Shown: positions 14,027 through 21,998, counted from the stretch's first letter. The stretch: DNA of 22,033 bases from an uncultured Collinsella sp. (GCA_902494685.1 CABUUE010000005.1:1-22033); one strand, 5' to 3'. Program-made: numbers and translations. Notes: a model not told the origin generated them from the sequence alone.

Positions 14027-15268
14027 TTGACCGCCGCAACCACGCCTAAAAGTAAGTCAACCGCCGCCGCGCTCTCCCCCGCGCGCACCAAGCTCTGCCT
14101 GGCGCTGCTCGTGCTGTTGGGATTCTCGCTCGGCTGCTCCGAGTTCGTGGTCATCGGCATCGAAAGCGACTTGGCAACGGAACTCGGCGTATCACTTGCC
14201 ACTGCGGGCCAGCTCATCAGCGTGTTCGCGCTCGTCTACGCTATCGCCACGCCGGCGCTTGCGCTCAGCACGGGGCGATTCCGCCGCTACCAGCTGCTCG
14301 TGTGCTACAGCATCGTCTTTGTGCTCGGCAACCTGGTCATGGCGTTGGCACCCAACTTCCAGGTGCTGTTTATCTCGCGCATTGTCCTGGGCTCCGTCTC
14401 GGGCGCACTGCTCGCCGTGGGCGTGACGTACATCCCCGAGTTGCTGTCCCCGCAGCAAACTTCGCTTGCAATCTCGGTGGTATATGGTGCGTTTTCCGTG
14501 GCGATGGTCTTTGTCACTTCGATCGGCAAGTTTGTGGCCGACACGCTCGATTGGCACGTGGCCATGTACGGCACGCTGACCTTTGCCGTTCTGATCTGCG
14601 GAGCGCTCGTGGCGTTTATGCCGCGCGCTGGGCAAACCGACGAGCCTGCCACCTTTCGCGAGCAGGCGGGGCTGCTACGCGAGCCGAGCATCATCACCGG
14701 CATGCTCATCTTTTTGTTTGGCGTGGGGTCGGTCTATGTGTTCTACGGCTATGTGACGCCTTATCTAGAGCAGGTGTTGGGCATGGGCACGGTCGAAGCC
14801 AGTACCACGCTTATGGCCTACGGCGTGTTCTGCCTGATCTCGAACATCCTGGGCGGATGGATCGATGCGCGCTTTGGCATGAAGGCACTGCTTGCGACGT
14901 TTGTGCTGCAGGCTGCGGCGTTACTCGGGCTGTTTGCTGTGGGCGGCACCATGCCGCTCGCGCTGGTCTTTGTCTTTAGCTTGGCGCTGCTCATGTACCT
15001 GTTCTCGGTGTCGTGCATCACGCACTTCATGGACGTGGCACGCAGCCGCCATCCCAAGTCGATGGTACTCGCAAGTTCGGTTGAGCCCATGGCGTTTAAC
15101 GTCGGCATCTCGTTTGGCACCGCAGTGGGCGGCGCCGTGGTAAGCAGCATTGGCATTGCGCACGTAGGCGCAGTGGGTGCCGCGTTCTCGCTTGTGGCCT
15201 GGGTGCTTACGCTGGTGACGATTAAATTGGCTCACTGGGAGCGCAGGCGGGCAAGGGCGCAGGCGTAG
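14027..15268 (+). CDS. MFS transporter, drug/sugar efflux (DHA1/AraJ-like)
   Basis: The protein has about 413 residues with roughly twelve hydrophobic segments, the layout of a 12-helix major facilitator. LLGFSLGCSEFVVIGIESDLATELGVS starts helix 1 and is characteristic of DHA1 exporters of the AraJ/YdhP type. STGRFRRYQLLV is a variant of the loop 2-3 motif A. It probably exports a small molecule by proton antiport; the substrate is unknown. The start is uncertain: TTG 14027 has GGAG 8 nt upstream and is preferred; GTG 14018 is the alternative. The longer frame extending into the palindromes is unlikely. Translation from a TTG and the palindrome upstream suggest low or controlled expression. 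The phosphatase gene follows after 45 nt on the same strand. Confidence 0.88.
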   Translation: MTAATTPKSKSTAAALSPARTKLCLALLVLLGFSLGCSEFVVIGIESDLATELGVSLATAGQLISVFALVYAIATPALALSTGRFRRYQLLVCYSIVFVLGNLVMALAPNFQVLFISRIVLGSVSGALLAVGVTYIPELLSPQQTSLAISVVYGAFSVAMVFVTSIGKFVADTLDWHVAMYGTLTFAVLICGALVAFMPRAGQTDEPATFREQAGLLREPSIITGMLIFLFGVGSVYVFYGYVTPYLEQVLGMGTVEASTTLMAYGVFCLISNILGGWIDARFGMKALLATFVLQAAALLGLFAVGGTMPLALVFVFSLALLMYLFSVSCITHFMDVARSRHPKSMVLASSVEPMAFNVGISFGTAVGGAVVSSIGIAHVGAVGAAFSLVAWVLTLVTIKLAHWERRRARAQA

Positions 15269-15313
15269 ATGCGATACTCGAGCTCGATGATGGCGATCGA
15301 AAGGAAACCGCAT

Positions 15314-15760
15314 ATGCAACGTGTACTGTTTATCTGCCATGGGAACATCTGTCGCTCGACGATGGCTGAGTCCGTGTTTACCGAGCTAGTGCGGCGCGCC
15401 GGGCGCGCGGGCGAGTTTGTCATTGATTCCGCTGCGACCTCGACCGAGGAGATCGGCAACCCGCCACACCACGGCACCATTGCCAAGCTACGCGAGGTCG
15501 GGATTCCCGTCGTTGCGCACCGCGCCCGCCAGGTGCGTCGCGCAGAGTATGGTAACTGGGACCACATTGTCTATATGGATGCCGAGAACGCGCGAGGTCT
15601 GCGTCGCATTTTTGGCAGCGACCCCGATGGCAAGATCTCGCGCCTGCTCGATTGGACCGATCGCCCCGGCGACGTGGCCGATCCCTGGTACACCGGCAAC
15701 TTCGATGCCACCTACCGCGATGTGCTCGCCGGCTGCACGGCCATGCTCGAGCAGTTATAG
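15314..15760 (+). CDS. Low-molecular-weight protein tyrosine phosphatase
   Basis: A 148-residue protein. The P-loop is CHGNICRS (C8-S15), fitting C-x5-R-S with nucleophile C8 and R14, and the general acid is D123 in DPWY. It has full family length. It removes phosphate from tyrosine residues and, in many bacteria, regulates exopolysaccharide kinases; no cognate kinase or capsule gene is in this window. I chose ATG 15314, with AAAGGA upstream, over an in-frame ATG 15 codons earlier that lies close to the MFS stop and would place an atypical extension before the P-loop. It lies 45 nt downstream of the MFS gene, so co-transcription is likely. Confidence 0.93.
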   Translation: MQRVLFICHGNICRSTMAESVFTELVRRAGRAGEFVIDSAATSTEEIGNPPHHGTIAKLREVGIPVVAHRARQVRRAEYGNWDHIVYMDAENARGLRRIFGSDPDGKISRLLDWTDRPGDVADPWYTGNFDATYRDVLAGCTAMLEQL

Positions 15761-15805
15761 GCAAGCGAGCACGCGGACGCACGTGCCACGCCATCGGCAT
15801 AAAAC

Positions 15806-15869
15806 GAGCGTGGATGATCTCCCACTTTGAGCGTTCAAGCGCGCTCTAAACGGGAGAAAATCCACGCTC
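15806..15869 (-). terminator. Nested hairpin terminator between convergent genes
   Basis: GAGCGTGGAT (15806-15815) pairs with ATCCACGCTC (15860-15869). Inside are a TCTCCC/GGGAGA stem and an innermost GAGCG/CGCTC stem. On the minus strand it is followed by GTTTTATG, a short T run suited to terminating the kinase/TIGR04076 operon. It also lies after the phosphatase stop on the plus strand, but without T's there. Confidence 0.6.
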
Positions 15870-15871
15870 AA

Positions 15872-16201
15872 CTACTCGTCGACGATCTCGGCGAGCCAGA
15901 CGTTCAACGTATCGACCTCGGGACAGCAGAACTTTGCCGTGCCGGGCTCGTTGCCGGGCACGGTACCGCCATAGCGCAGGATGTCGATATAGGGAAAGCC
16001 CACATGGCAGGCCATGGCGCACATCTTGCCGCGGTCGCGGTCGAAGTCGAAGACGTCACCCGGCTTGTGCCCGTGATGGCAGCGGCATGTGCCCAGCTGG
16101 TCCACGCAGCTAATGCGAATACGCGGACGCTTGCCACGCGGCGCGCCGAGCGGCTTGTTCTCGCCCGCCGCCTCGGTACTGCTCTCGTCGGCGTTACTCA
16201 T
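15872..16201 (-). CDS. TIGR04076-like small Cys-rich protein
   Basis: A 109-residue protein with the layout of the uncharacterised TIGR04076 family: a basic strand, then GTCRCHHGHKPGDVFDF (38-54), MCAMACHVGFPYI (60-72), LRYGGTVPG (75-83) and FCCPE (91-95). It has seven cysteines (32, 39, 41, 61, 65, 92, 93) and several histidines, which could bind a metal. This is inference, since the family's function is unknown. ATG 16201 overlaps the kinase stop by 8 nt (ATGAGTAA), so translation is probably coupled; no independent ribosome binding site is evident. An in-frame TTG two codons earlier is less likely. Confidence 0.8.
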   Translation of the reverse strand: MSNADESSTEAAGENKPLGAPRGKRPRIRISCVDQLGTCRCHHGHKPGDVFDFDRDRGKMCAMACHVGFPYIDILRYGGTVPGNEPGTAKFCCPEVDTLNVWLAEIVDE

Positions 16202-17018
16202 GGTCAATCACATCCAGGCAGGCCTCGATGGGAAGGCCGGCGGACTTATCCTCCTGGTCGGCATTGCGCTCGATAAGCTCGGCTACCACGCGCATGGCAT
16301 CGCTCGTCGCGCGCTGCAGACTCCAACCTGCCATAACGCGGCCGACGAGCACCGCCGAGAACGTGTCGCCCGTGCCCGGGAAGTAGACCGGGATCAGGTC
16401 GAAGGGAATCGTAAAGTACTCCCCCGCCACATGGTCGTAACCGATGACGACATTCGCACCGTCGACCACAGCGCTCGTAATGACCACCGACTTGGCGCCC
16501 AAGGCACGCACGGCATCCACAAGAGCGCGGCCCTTATCGGGCGTGATTTGCTCGGCAATGGGCGTATCGGTGAGCAGGCACGCCTCGGTGTAGTTTGGCA
16601 CCGCATAGTCGGCGCACTCGAGCAGGCTGCGCATGAGGCCGATCGTGGACTCGGGCACGCCGGCGTAGAGCTTGCCGTTGTCGCCCATGATGGGGTCGAC
16701 GAACACCTTGGTGCCCTTTTGCGCGCGACGGTGGCAGAAGTCCGAAATAATGCGCGTCTCTTCCTCGGTCACGATAAAGCCGGTGGAGATGGCGTCGAAC
16801 TCAAAGCCGAGATCCTCCCAGATGGCGAGGCTCTGGCGCACGTACTCGGTGGTGTCATGGATGTAGAACTTGGGATAGTTGAGCGTATCGGACACAAGTG
16901 CCGTCGGCAGATTGTGGATACGGTAACCCATGTGCGACAGCACCGGCAGCATGGCGGAAAGCGCAACCTTGCCGTAGCCGCACATATCGTTGATCAGCAG
17001 CAGCTGAGTGTTCTTCAT
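16194..17018 (-). CDS. Pyridoxal/pyridoxamine kinase (PdxY-like, ribokinase fold)
   Basis: A 274-residue kinase that would phosphorylate B6 vitamers with ATP to salvage pyridoxal phosphate. Visible motifs are LLINDMCGYGKVALSAMLP at the N-terminus (substrate side), VDPIMGDNGKLY (107-118), PNYTEA (141-146) and the anion-hole motif PGTGDTFSA (214-222) with catalytic base D218. INDMCGYG in place of the INSHVVYGHVG-type start of E. coli PdxY is typical of the clostridial/actinobacterial pyridoxamine kinase branch. ATG 17018 has AAGGGAGA 5 nt upstream; an open frame extends 55 codons further but without a ribosome binding site. It is followed, with 8-nt overlap, by the TIGR04076-like gene. Confidence 0.9.
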   Translation of the reverse strand: MKNTQLLLINDMCGYGKVALSAMLPVLSHMGYRIHNLPTALVSDTLNYPKFYIHDTTEYVRQSLAIWEDLGFEFDAISTGFIVTEEETRIISDFCHRRAQKGTKVFVDPIMGDNGKLYAGVPESTIGLMRSLLECADYAVPNYTEACLLTDTPIAEQITPDKGRALVDAVRALGAKSVVITSAVVDGANVVIGYDHVAGEYFTIPFDLIPVYFPGTGDTFSAVLVGRVMAGWSLQRATSDAMRVVAELIERNADQEDKSAGLPIEACLDVIDHE

Positions 17019-17198
17019 GAGGGTCTCCCTTGGTTCGGGCACGGCGCAGCAGCGCCACAGTGCGACTAAGTGTAGCGCAGGGGACGTTGCGAGCAGAGTC
17101 GAACAGTGCGAAGGGCAAATTGTTGCGGAAAGGTTTCGGAAATGGGAGGCAAATCGCTGCGGTAGCGGCAAGGTAGCTGCCATCTATTTACTACCATT

Positions 17199-17354
17199 CC
17201 AAAACCATGCCGGATTACTACGATAAACCGCCAGTCTCCAACCACAACGAATTGCACTCCAGCAAAACCGCAGGTAGACAGCTTGTGATTTTACGAAAAA
17301 CAATGCTGAGGCCTGAGATTTCGAATTCATCGTAGTAATCCGGCATAGTTTTGG
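17199..17354. repeat. MITE-like element with 25-26-bp terminal inverted repeats
   Basis: Arms 17199-17224 and 17329-17354 are inverted copies with one mismatch (core GCCGGATTACTACGAT). They enclose about 104 bp with no credible gene; a 68-codon minus-strand frame across it has no ribosome binding site. No clear target-site duplication was seen. It may be a non-autonomous mobile element or a dispersed repeat. Confidence 0.55.
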
Positions 17355-17423
17355 GCAAAGCAACTTCGGAAGGGTGTCACCGCAGCCCAAAATGATCCCT
17401 TTTCCTCCATCCCCAAGGGATCA
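17349..17423. repeat. Two hairpins adjoining the inverted-repeat element
   Basis: TTTTGGGC (17349-17356) pairs with GCCCAAAA (17385-17392), and immediately after it TGATCCCTT (17393-17401) pairs with AAGGGATCA (17415-17423). The first hairpin shares bases with the right arm of the 17199-17354 repeat, so the whole 17199-17423 stretch may be one composite element. The function is not known. Confidence 0.45.
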
Positions 17424-17470
17424 ACATGCACCGAAGCGGACCGTGGCGGAATCACAGGTTGAGGACGGAC

Positions 17471-17613
17471 AGCGAAAGCGTTCCTAAGCGAGCAAGGTGG
17501 CGTGAAAGAGGAGGGCATAGGCCTTGTGGCCATGCCCGACGATTGAACGCCAGATTGCCGCTTAGGAACGTTTGCAGCGTCGAGCGGTTACGGCGTTTGG
17601 TAAAACGCCGTAA
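17471..17613. repeat. Structured multi-stem element, copy B
   Basis: P1 pairs 17477-17490 with 17559-17572 (14 bp, one wobble). Then come GCAA/TTGC, TGGCGT/ACGCCA, and the inner stem GGGCAT-A-GGCC / GGCCATGCCC (17513-17537) with a TTGT loop and the same bulged A as copy A. The final hairpin pairs 17588-17598 with 17603-17613 (TTACGGCGTTT, loop GGTA). The linker GCAGCGTCGAGCGG differs from copy A at one of 14 positions, while almost every stem differs with pairing kept. It ends 18 nt before the -35 of the marR promoter. Together with the preceding repeats it fills the 697-bp gene-free gap 17019-17715. Confidence 0.7.
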
Positions 17614-17631
17614 CTTAATAAGTTTGGTACC

Positions 17632-17660
17632 TTGACATTCATTTCTCACGCTCCTAAATT
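17632..17660 (+). promoter_or_regulatory. Promoter of the marR-ABC exporter operon
   Basis: A consensus -35 TTGACA (17632-17637), a 17-nt spacer and -10 TAAATT (17655-17660) lie about 56 nt before the marR start. This is the best sigma-70-type promoter seen in the window. Confidence 0.7.
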
Positions 17661-17694
17661 AGTTAGGCACAAAACAATTTCACTACCTAACTAA
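17659..17694 (+). promoter_or_regulatory. Inverted-repeat operator, probably bound by the MarR regulator
   Basis: TTAGTTAGG (17659-17667) and CCTAACTAA (17686-17694) are perfect 9-bp inverted repeats with an 18-nt spacer. They overlap the end of the -10 and the likely transcription start. Binding would block transcription of marR and the exporter genes, giving autoregulation. The 27-bp centre-to-centre spacing is wide for one MarR dimer, so each arm may belong to a separate site or form an RNA hairpin. Confidence 0.55.
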
Positions 17695-17715
17695 AGAGAG
17701 GAGCGAAGCATAGAT

Positions 17716-18219
17716 ATGTGTGTTGAACCACTCGTCCTTCCACATGAGCCCGGCGGTGACCCGTCGCAACCGGTAGACATACCCGAAGCGGTCAGCGCCG
17801 AAGACAAACTCGCCAAGCGCATCCTGAGCGGTCTGGGCTTTTGCGGCCATTACATGCACTTTCATGGCGGAGGCGTATCCGGCAAGGCGCCCATCATCTG
17901 CCTGCTGGCCAAGCAGCCCGGCGGCGAGATGTCGCAGCAGGAACTCGGCATGCACTTTGACCTCAAGCCGGGGTCGCTTTCCGAGATCCTGTCCAAGCTC
18001 GAGGTCAACGGCCTCATTGAGCGCAGCCGTAACCCCAAGGATCGACGGCAACTCACCATTCGCCTGACCGAAACCGGCCGGGAAAACGCCCGCATCGACC
18101 AGGCCGCCCGCATCCGCTTTAGAGAGCGCGCCTTTAGTGCCCTCACTCACGACGAGCGCGAGCAGCTCGCCGAAATGCTCGAGAAAATCCGCAAAACCTG
18201 GGAGGAACTGGATGATTAA
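17716..18219 (+). CDS. MarR family winged-helix transcriptional regulator
   Basis: A 167-residue regulator. The winged helix is at about 58-120: the recognition region is MSQQELGMHFDLKPGSLSEI (72-91), the KLEVNGLIERS hinge follows, and the wing has D109-R110-R111 and LTIRLTETG. The N-terminal part contains FCGHYMHFHGGG (42-53), a Cys/His cluster that might sense a ligand, metal or oxidant (inference). It is the first gene of the exporter operon and overlaps the first ABC gene by 8 nt (ATGATTAA). The operator at its own promoter suggests autorepression relieved by the exported compound. AGAGGAG lies about 12 nt before ATG, a longer spacing than ideal. Confidence 0.92.
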   Translation: MCVEPLVLPHEPGGDPSQPVDIPEAVSAEDKLAKRILSGLGFCGHYMHFHGGGVSGKAPIICLLAKQPGGEMSQQELGMHFDLKPGSLSEILSKLEVNGLIERSRNPKDRRQLTIRLTETGRENARIDQAARIRFRERAFSALTHDEREQLAEMLEKIRKTWEELDD

Positions 18220-20026
18220 AACCCTCATGGGCAGCATCCGCGACTATATGAAAGTCACTGTTGCCACGCCATTGCTCGTGCTTGGCGAGGTGCTCTGCGA
18301 GATGCTGATTCCATTTATCACCGCCAACCTGATCGACGCCATCAAAGACGGCGCCACCGTAGCCGAGATGCTTCCCACCGCAGGCCTTTTGGTGCTCATC
18401 GCGCTGACATCCCTTGCTTTTGGCGCCGCGGCCGGCGTCACCTGCAGCCATGCGAGCTGCGGGTTCGCCAAGAACCTGCGTCACGACCTGTTCTACAAGA
18501 TCCAGACGTTCAGCTTTGCCAACATCGATGAGTTCTCGAGCTCCTCGCTCGTCACGCGTCTGACCACCGATATCAACAACGTGCAGCAGGCCTTTATGAT
18601 GATCATCCGTATCGCCGTGCGCGCGCCGCTGGTATTGATCTTCGCCTTTACCATGGCATTTATCATGGGCGGCAGCGTTGCCATGGTCTACCTGATCATC
18701 ATTCCGCTGCTGGGCTTTGGGCTGTTCTTTATCATCTTTAAGGTGCGCCCCATCTTCTCGCGCGTGTTCCACAAGTACGATGCCCTTAACGAGTCCGTCG
18801 AGGAAAACGTCACCGGCATGCGCGTGGTTAAGAGCTACGTGCGCGAAGACTTTGAGAAGGAGAAGTTCGCGACCGCCGCACGCGACGTCCAGATGGACTT
18901 CACCCGCGCCGAGAAGCTACTCGCCTTTAACAACCCCATGATGAACATCTGCGTCAACGGCGCGTTTGTCGTCATCATCTACCTGGGCTCCAAGCTCATC
19001 ATCACAAGCCAGGGAACGCTGTTCGACGTGGGCCAACTCTCCTCGATCTTTACCTATGGTTTCCAGATCCTTATGAGCCTGATGCAGCTGTCGATGATCT
19101 TTGTCATGGTGACCATGGCCGACGAATCGGCACACCGCATTACCGAGGTGCTGGCCGCCGAGCCCACAATCGCCGATCCCGCCGAGCCCGTGCTCGAGGT
19201 TGCCGACGGCTCCATCGACTTTGACCACGTGAGCTTTAAGTATTCCGCACATGCGAAGCGCCAGGCGCTCGACGACATCGACCTGCACATTACGAGCGGC
19301 GAGACCATCGGCATCATCGGCGGCACCGGCTCGGCCAAGTCCACGCTCGTAAACCTCATTGCCCGCCTGTACGACGCCACCGAAGGCACCGTACGCGTGG
19401 GCGGCATGGACGTGCGCGACTACAACCTGGACGCGCTGCGCCACCAAGTGGCCATGGTGCTGCAGAAAAACGTGCTGTTTAGCGGCACCATCGCCGAAAA
19501 TCTGCGTTGGGGAGACCCGAATGCCACCGACGAGGAGGTTCGCGAGGCCGCGCATCTGGCCTGCGCCGACGAGTTTGTCGATGGCTTCCCCAAGGGCTAT
19601 GACACCTGGATTGAACAGGGCGGCTCCAATGTTTCCGGCGGTCAGAAGCAGCGCCTGTGCATTGCGCGTGCCCTGCTGCGTCGCCCCAAGATCTTGATCC
19701 TGGACGATTCCACCAGCGCCGTCGACACCAAGACCGACGCCAAGATTCGCGCAGGGCTGGCAAGCTATCTGCCCAACACGACCAAGCTCATCATCGCCCA
19801 GCGCATCAGCTCTGTGCAGGACGCAGACCGCATCATCGTCATGGAGGGCGGCCGTATCGCTCAGATCGGCAGCCATGACGAGCTACTCAAGACGAGCGAG
19901 ATCTACCGCGAGACCTTCACCTCGCAGAACAAGATGTCTGCCGAGGGCGAAGGGGCCGTCGAGGCCGACACCGAGGCATCCGCAACGCAAGCCCAGACCC
20001 AGGAAGGAGGCGAGGCTCATGAGTAA
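18212..20026 (+). CDS. ABC exporter half-transporter with degenerate nucleotide site (heterodimer partner 1)
   Basis: A 604-residue fused membrane-plus-ATPase protein of the multidrug exporter type. The transmembrane domain spans about 15-305 (six helices). The ATPase has Walker A GGTGSAKST (370-378, Ala in place of the usual Gly), Q418, signature VSGGQ (474-478), Walker B LILDD with D499 in place of the catalytic Glu, and Q530 in place of the switch His (IIAQRISS). These are the hallmarks of the degenerate-site subunit of heterodimeric exporters such as TM287/288, BmrCD and LmrCD. ATG 18212 has GGGAGGA 5 nt upstream and overlaps marR by 8 nt. A longer in-frame start at 18137 lies inside marR and is rejected. 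The acidic tail (EGEGAVEADTEAS) is probably disordered. Confidence 0.95.
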   Translation: MIKTLMGSIRDYMKVTVATPLLVLGEVLCEMLIPFITANLIDAIKDGATVAEMLPTAGLLVLIALTSLAFGAAAGVTCSHASCGFAKNLRHDLFYKIQTFSFANIDEFSSSSLVTRLTTDINNVQQAFMMIIRIAVRAPLVLIFAFTMAFIMGGSVAMVYLIIIPLLGFGLFFIIFKVRPIFSRVFHKYDALNESVEENVTGMRVVKSYVREDFEKEKFATAARDVQMDFTRAEKLLAFNNPMMNICVNGAFVVIIYLGSKLIITSQGTLFDVGQLSSIFTYGFQILMSLMQLSMIFVMVTMADESAHRITEVLAAEPTIADPAEPVLEVADGSIDFDHVSFKYSAHAKRQALDDIDLHITSGETIGIIGGTGSAKSTLVNLIARLYDATEGTVRVGGMDVRDYNLDALRHQVAMVLQKNVLFSGTIAENLRWGDPNATDEEVREAAHLACADEFVDGFPKGYDTWIEQGGSNVSGGQKQRLCIARALLRRPKILILDDSTSAVDTKTDAKIRAGLASYLPNTTKLIIAQRISSVQDADRIIVMEGGRIAQIGSHDELLKTSEIYRETFTSQNKMSAEGEGAVEADTEASATQAQTQEGGEAHE

Positions 20027-21938
20027 GGCAACGACCGCCGAGCGCGCGCTCAACCGCAAGGGCGGCACCATGTCGCGCCTCATCAAGACGCTCTTTGGCT
20101 TCTACCCCGTGCTTTTGCCCCTCGTCGTCGCCGGCGTGGTGCTCTGCGCCATCATCAACTCCATCGGCGCGACCTTCCTTCAGAGCGCCCTGCAGATTAT
20201 TAGCGAATCGTGGCAGTCGGGCGATTGGGAAGCCGCGCAGCCCAAGATCGCACAGCTCGTGACCACCCTCGCCTGCATCTACGGCGTCGGCATCCTGTCC
20301 TCGCTCTTCTGGAACCGCGCCATGGCCATCGTCACGCAGGGCTCGCTCGAGAAGCTGCGCGAGAAGATGTTCAACCGCATGCAGGACCTACCGATTCGCT
20401 ACTTCGACACGCACCAGCGTGGCGACATCATGAGCCACTACACCAATGACATCGACACGCTGCGCCAGATGATCAGCCAGTCGCTGCCCAACCTGCTCAT
20501 GACGACCATCGTCATCGTCACGGTGTTCTTTATCATGCTGTACTACAGCGTGTGGATGTGCCTGGTCATTGTGGCCGGCGTCACCTTTATGACCTTTATG
20601 ACCAAGCTGCTCGGCTCCAACTCCGCGCGTTTCTTTATTGCGCAGCAGACCGAGCTCGGCGTGGTCGAGGGCCATATCGAGGAAGTCATGAACGGCCAGA
20701 AGGTCGTCAAGGCATTCTGCCACGAGTCTGCCGCCGAGGCCGATTTTGACGAGCGCAACGAAAAGCTCTTCGAGGTCTCGCAGAAGGCCAACATGTACGC
20801 CAACATCCTCATGCCCATCCTTATGAACCTTGGCAACTTGCTCTATGTGCTGGTCGCACTGGCGGGTGGCATTTTCCTGGCGCTGGGCGTGCCCAACCTG
20901 AGCATCTCGGGCATGACGCTGTCCATCGCCGTCGTGGTGCCGTTCCTCAACATGACTAAACAGTTCTGCGGACAGATCGGCCAGATCTCGCAGCAGATCA
21001 ACGCCGTGGTCATGGGCCTCGCCGGCGCCGACCGCATCTTTGAGCTCATCGACGAGAAGCCCGAAGCCGACGAAGGCTACGTGACGCTCGTCAACGCGCA
21101 GGTGAACCCCGAGACTTGGGAGTTCGAGGAGGCCGACCACCACACCGGCATGTGGGCATGGAAACATCCGCACCGCGCAACCGGCGAGATCGAGTACGTG
21201 CCGCTGCGCGGCGACTTGGTTATGGACAACGTGGACTTTGGCTACACGCCCGACCACGAGGTGCTGCACGGCGTGTCCGTGTTTGCCAAGCCGGGCCAGA
21301 AGGTCGCGTTTGTCGGCGCCACCGGTGCCGGCAAGACGACTATCACCAACCTCATCAACCGTTTCTATGACATTGCCGACGGCAAGATCCGCTACGACGG
21401 TATCAACGTCAATAAGATTCGCAAGGCCGATCTGCGCCGCTCGCTGGGCGTCGTGCTGCAGGACGTGAACCTGTTCACCGGCACCGTGATGGATAACATC
21501 CGCTACGGCAACCTGGATGCCACCGACGAGGAGTGCATCGCGGCGGCCAAGCTCGCGGGCGCGGACGACTTTATCACCCGCCTGCCCGACGGCTACGACA
21601 CCATGCTCACCGGCAACGGCGCCCAGCTGTCGCAAGGCCAGCGCCAGCTGATTTCGATCGCACGCGCTGCCGTCGCCGATCCGCCGGCGATGATCCTGGA
21701 CGAGGCCACGAGCTCCATCGACACCCGCACCGAGGCCATCGTGCAGGCCGGCATGGACAAGCTCATGGAAGGCCGCACGACGTTTGTCATCGCGCACCGC
21801 CTGTCCACCGTGCGCAACTCCGACGCAATCATCTGTCTGGACCACGGCCGCATCATCGAACGCGGCAACCACGACGAGCTGATTGCCAAGCGCGGGTATT
21901 ACTACCAGCTCTACACCGGAGCGTTTGAGCTGGAGTAG
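20019..21938 (+). CDS. ABC exporter half-transporter with consensus ATPase motifs (heterodimer partner 2)
   Basis: A 639-residue partner of the preceding gene. It has six transmembrane helices (about 28-320), then an ATPase with intact catalytic residues: Walker A GATGAGKT (433-440), Q481, Walker B MILDE with E562, and H593 in IAHRLSTV. The signature is LSQGQ (537-541), not LSGGQ, as is usual for the subunit that completes the degenerate site. Between the domains is an insertion of about 45 residues (347-395; VNPETWEFEEAD, MWAWKHP) seen in the LmrD/BmrD-like branch. It would hydrolyse ATP together with partner 1's signature motif to export drugs or lipids. ATG 20019 overlaps the previous stop by 8 nt (ATGAGTAA) with GGAGG upstream. 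Confidence 0.95.
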   Translation: MSKATTAERALNRKGGTMSRLIKTLFGFYPVLLPLVVAGVVLCAIINSIGATFLQSALQIISESWQSGDWEAAQPKIAQLVTTLACIYGVGILSSLFWNRAMAIVTQGSLEKLREKMFNRMQDLPIRYFDTHQRGDIMSHYTNDIDTLRQMISQSLPNLLMTTIVIVTVFFIMLYYSVWMCLVIVAGVTFMTFMTKLLGSNSARFFIAQQTELGVVEGHIEEVMNGQKVVKAFCHESAAEADFDERNEKLFEVSQKANMYANILMPILMNLGNLLYVLVALAGGIFLALGVPNLSISGMTLSIAVVVPFLNMTKQFCGQIGQISQQINAVVMGLAGADRIFELIDEKPEADEGYVTLVNAQVNPETWEFEEADHHTGMWAWKHPHRATGEIEYVPLRGDLVMDNVDFGYTPDHEVLHGVSVFAKPGQKVAFVGATGAGKTTITNLINRFYDIADGKIRYDGINVNKIRKADLRRSLGVVLQDVNLFTGTVMDNIRYGNLDATDEECIAAAKLAGADDFITRLPDGYDTMLTGNGAQLSQGQRQLISIARAAVADPPAMILDEATSSIDTRTEAIVQAGMDKLMEGRTTFVIAHRLSTVRNSDAIICLDHGRIIERGNHDELIAKRGYYYQLYTGAFELE

Positions 21939-21963
21939 CTCAAAACAGCCCCAACGCTCCCAA

Positions 21964-21998
21964 CGGAGTTCCCCGAGGGAGACGGGGTGTTTACTCCG
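21964..21998 (+). terminator. Hairpin after the ABC exporter operon
   Basis: CGGAGT (21964-21969) pairs with ACTCCG (21993-21998), with an inner CCCC/GGGG pairing. It begins 26 nt after the stop codon. There is no clear T-tract downstream, so it may be a factor-assisted terminator or a 3'-end-protecting stem. Confidence 0.4.

Noticed and set aside
17184..17635. Short frames of 68-69 codons on both strands in the gap before marR
   Set aside because: They lie over inverted repeats and hairpins, lack ribosome binding sites and their ends coincide with repeat arms.
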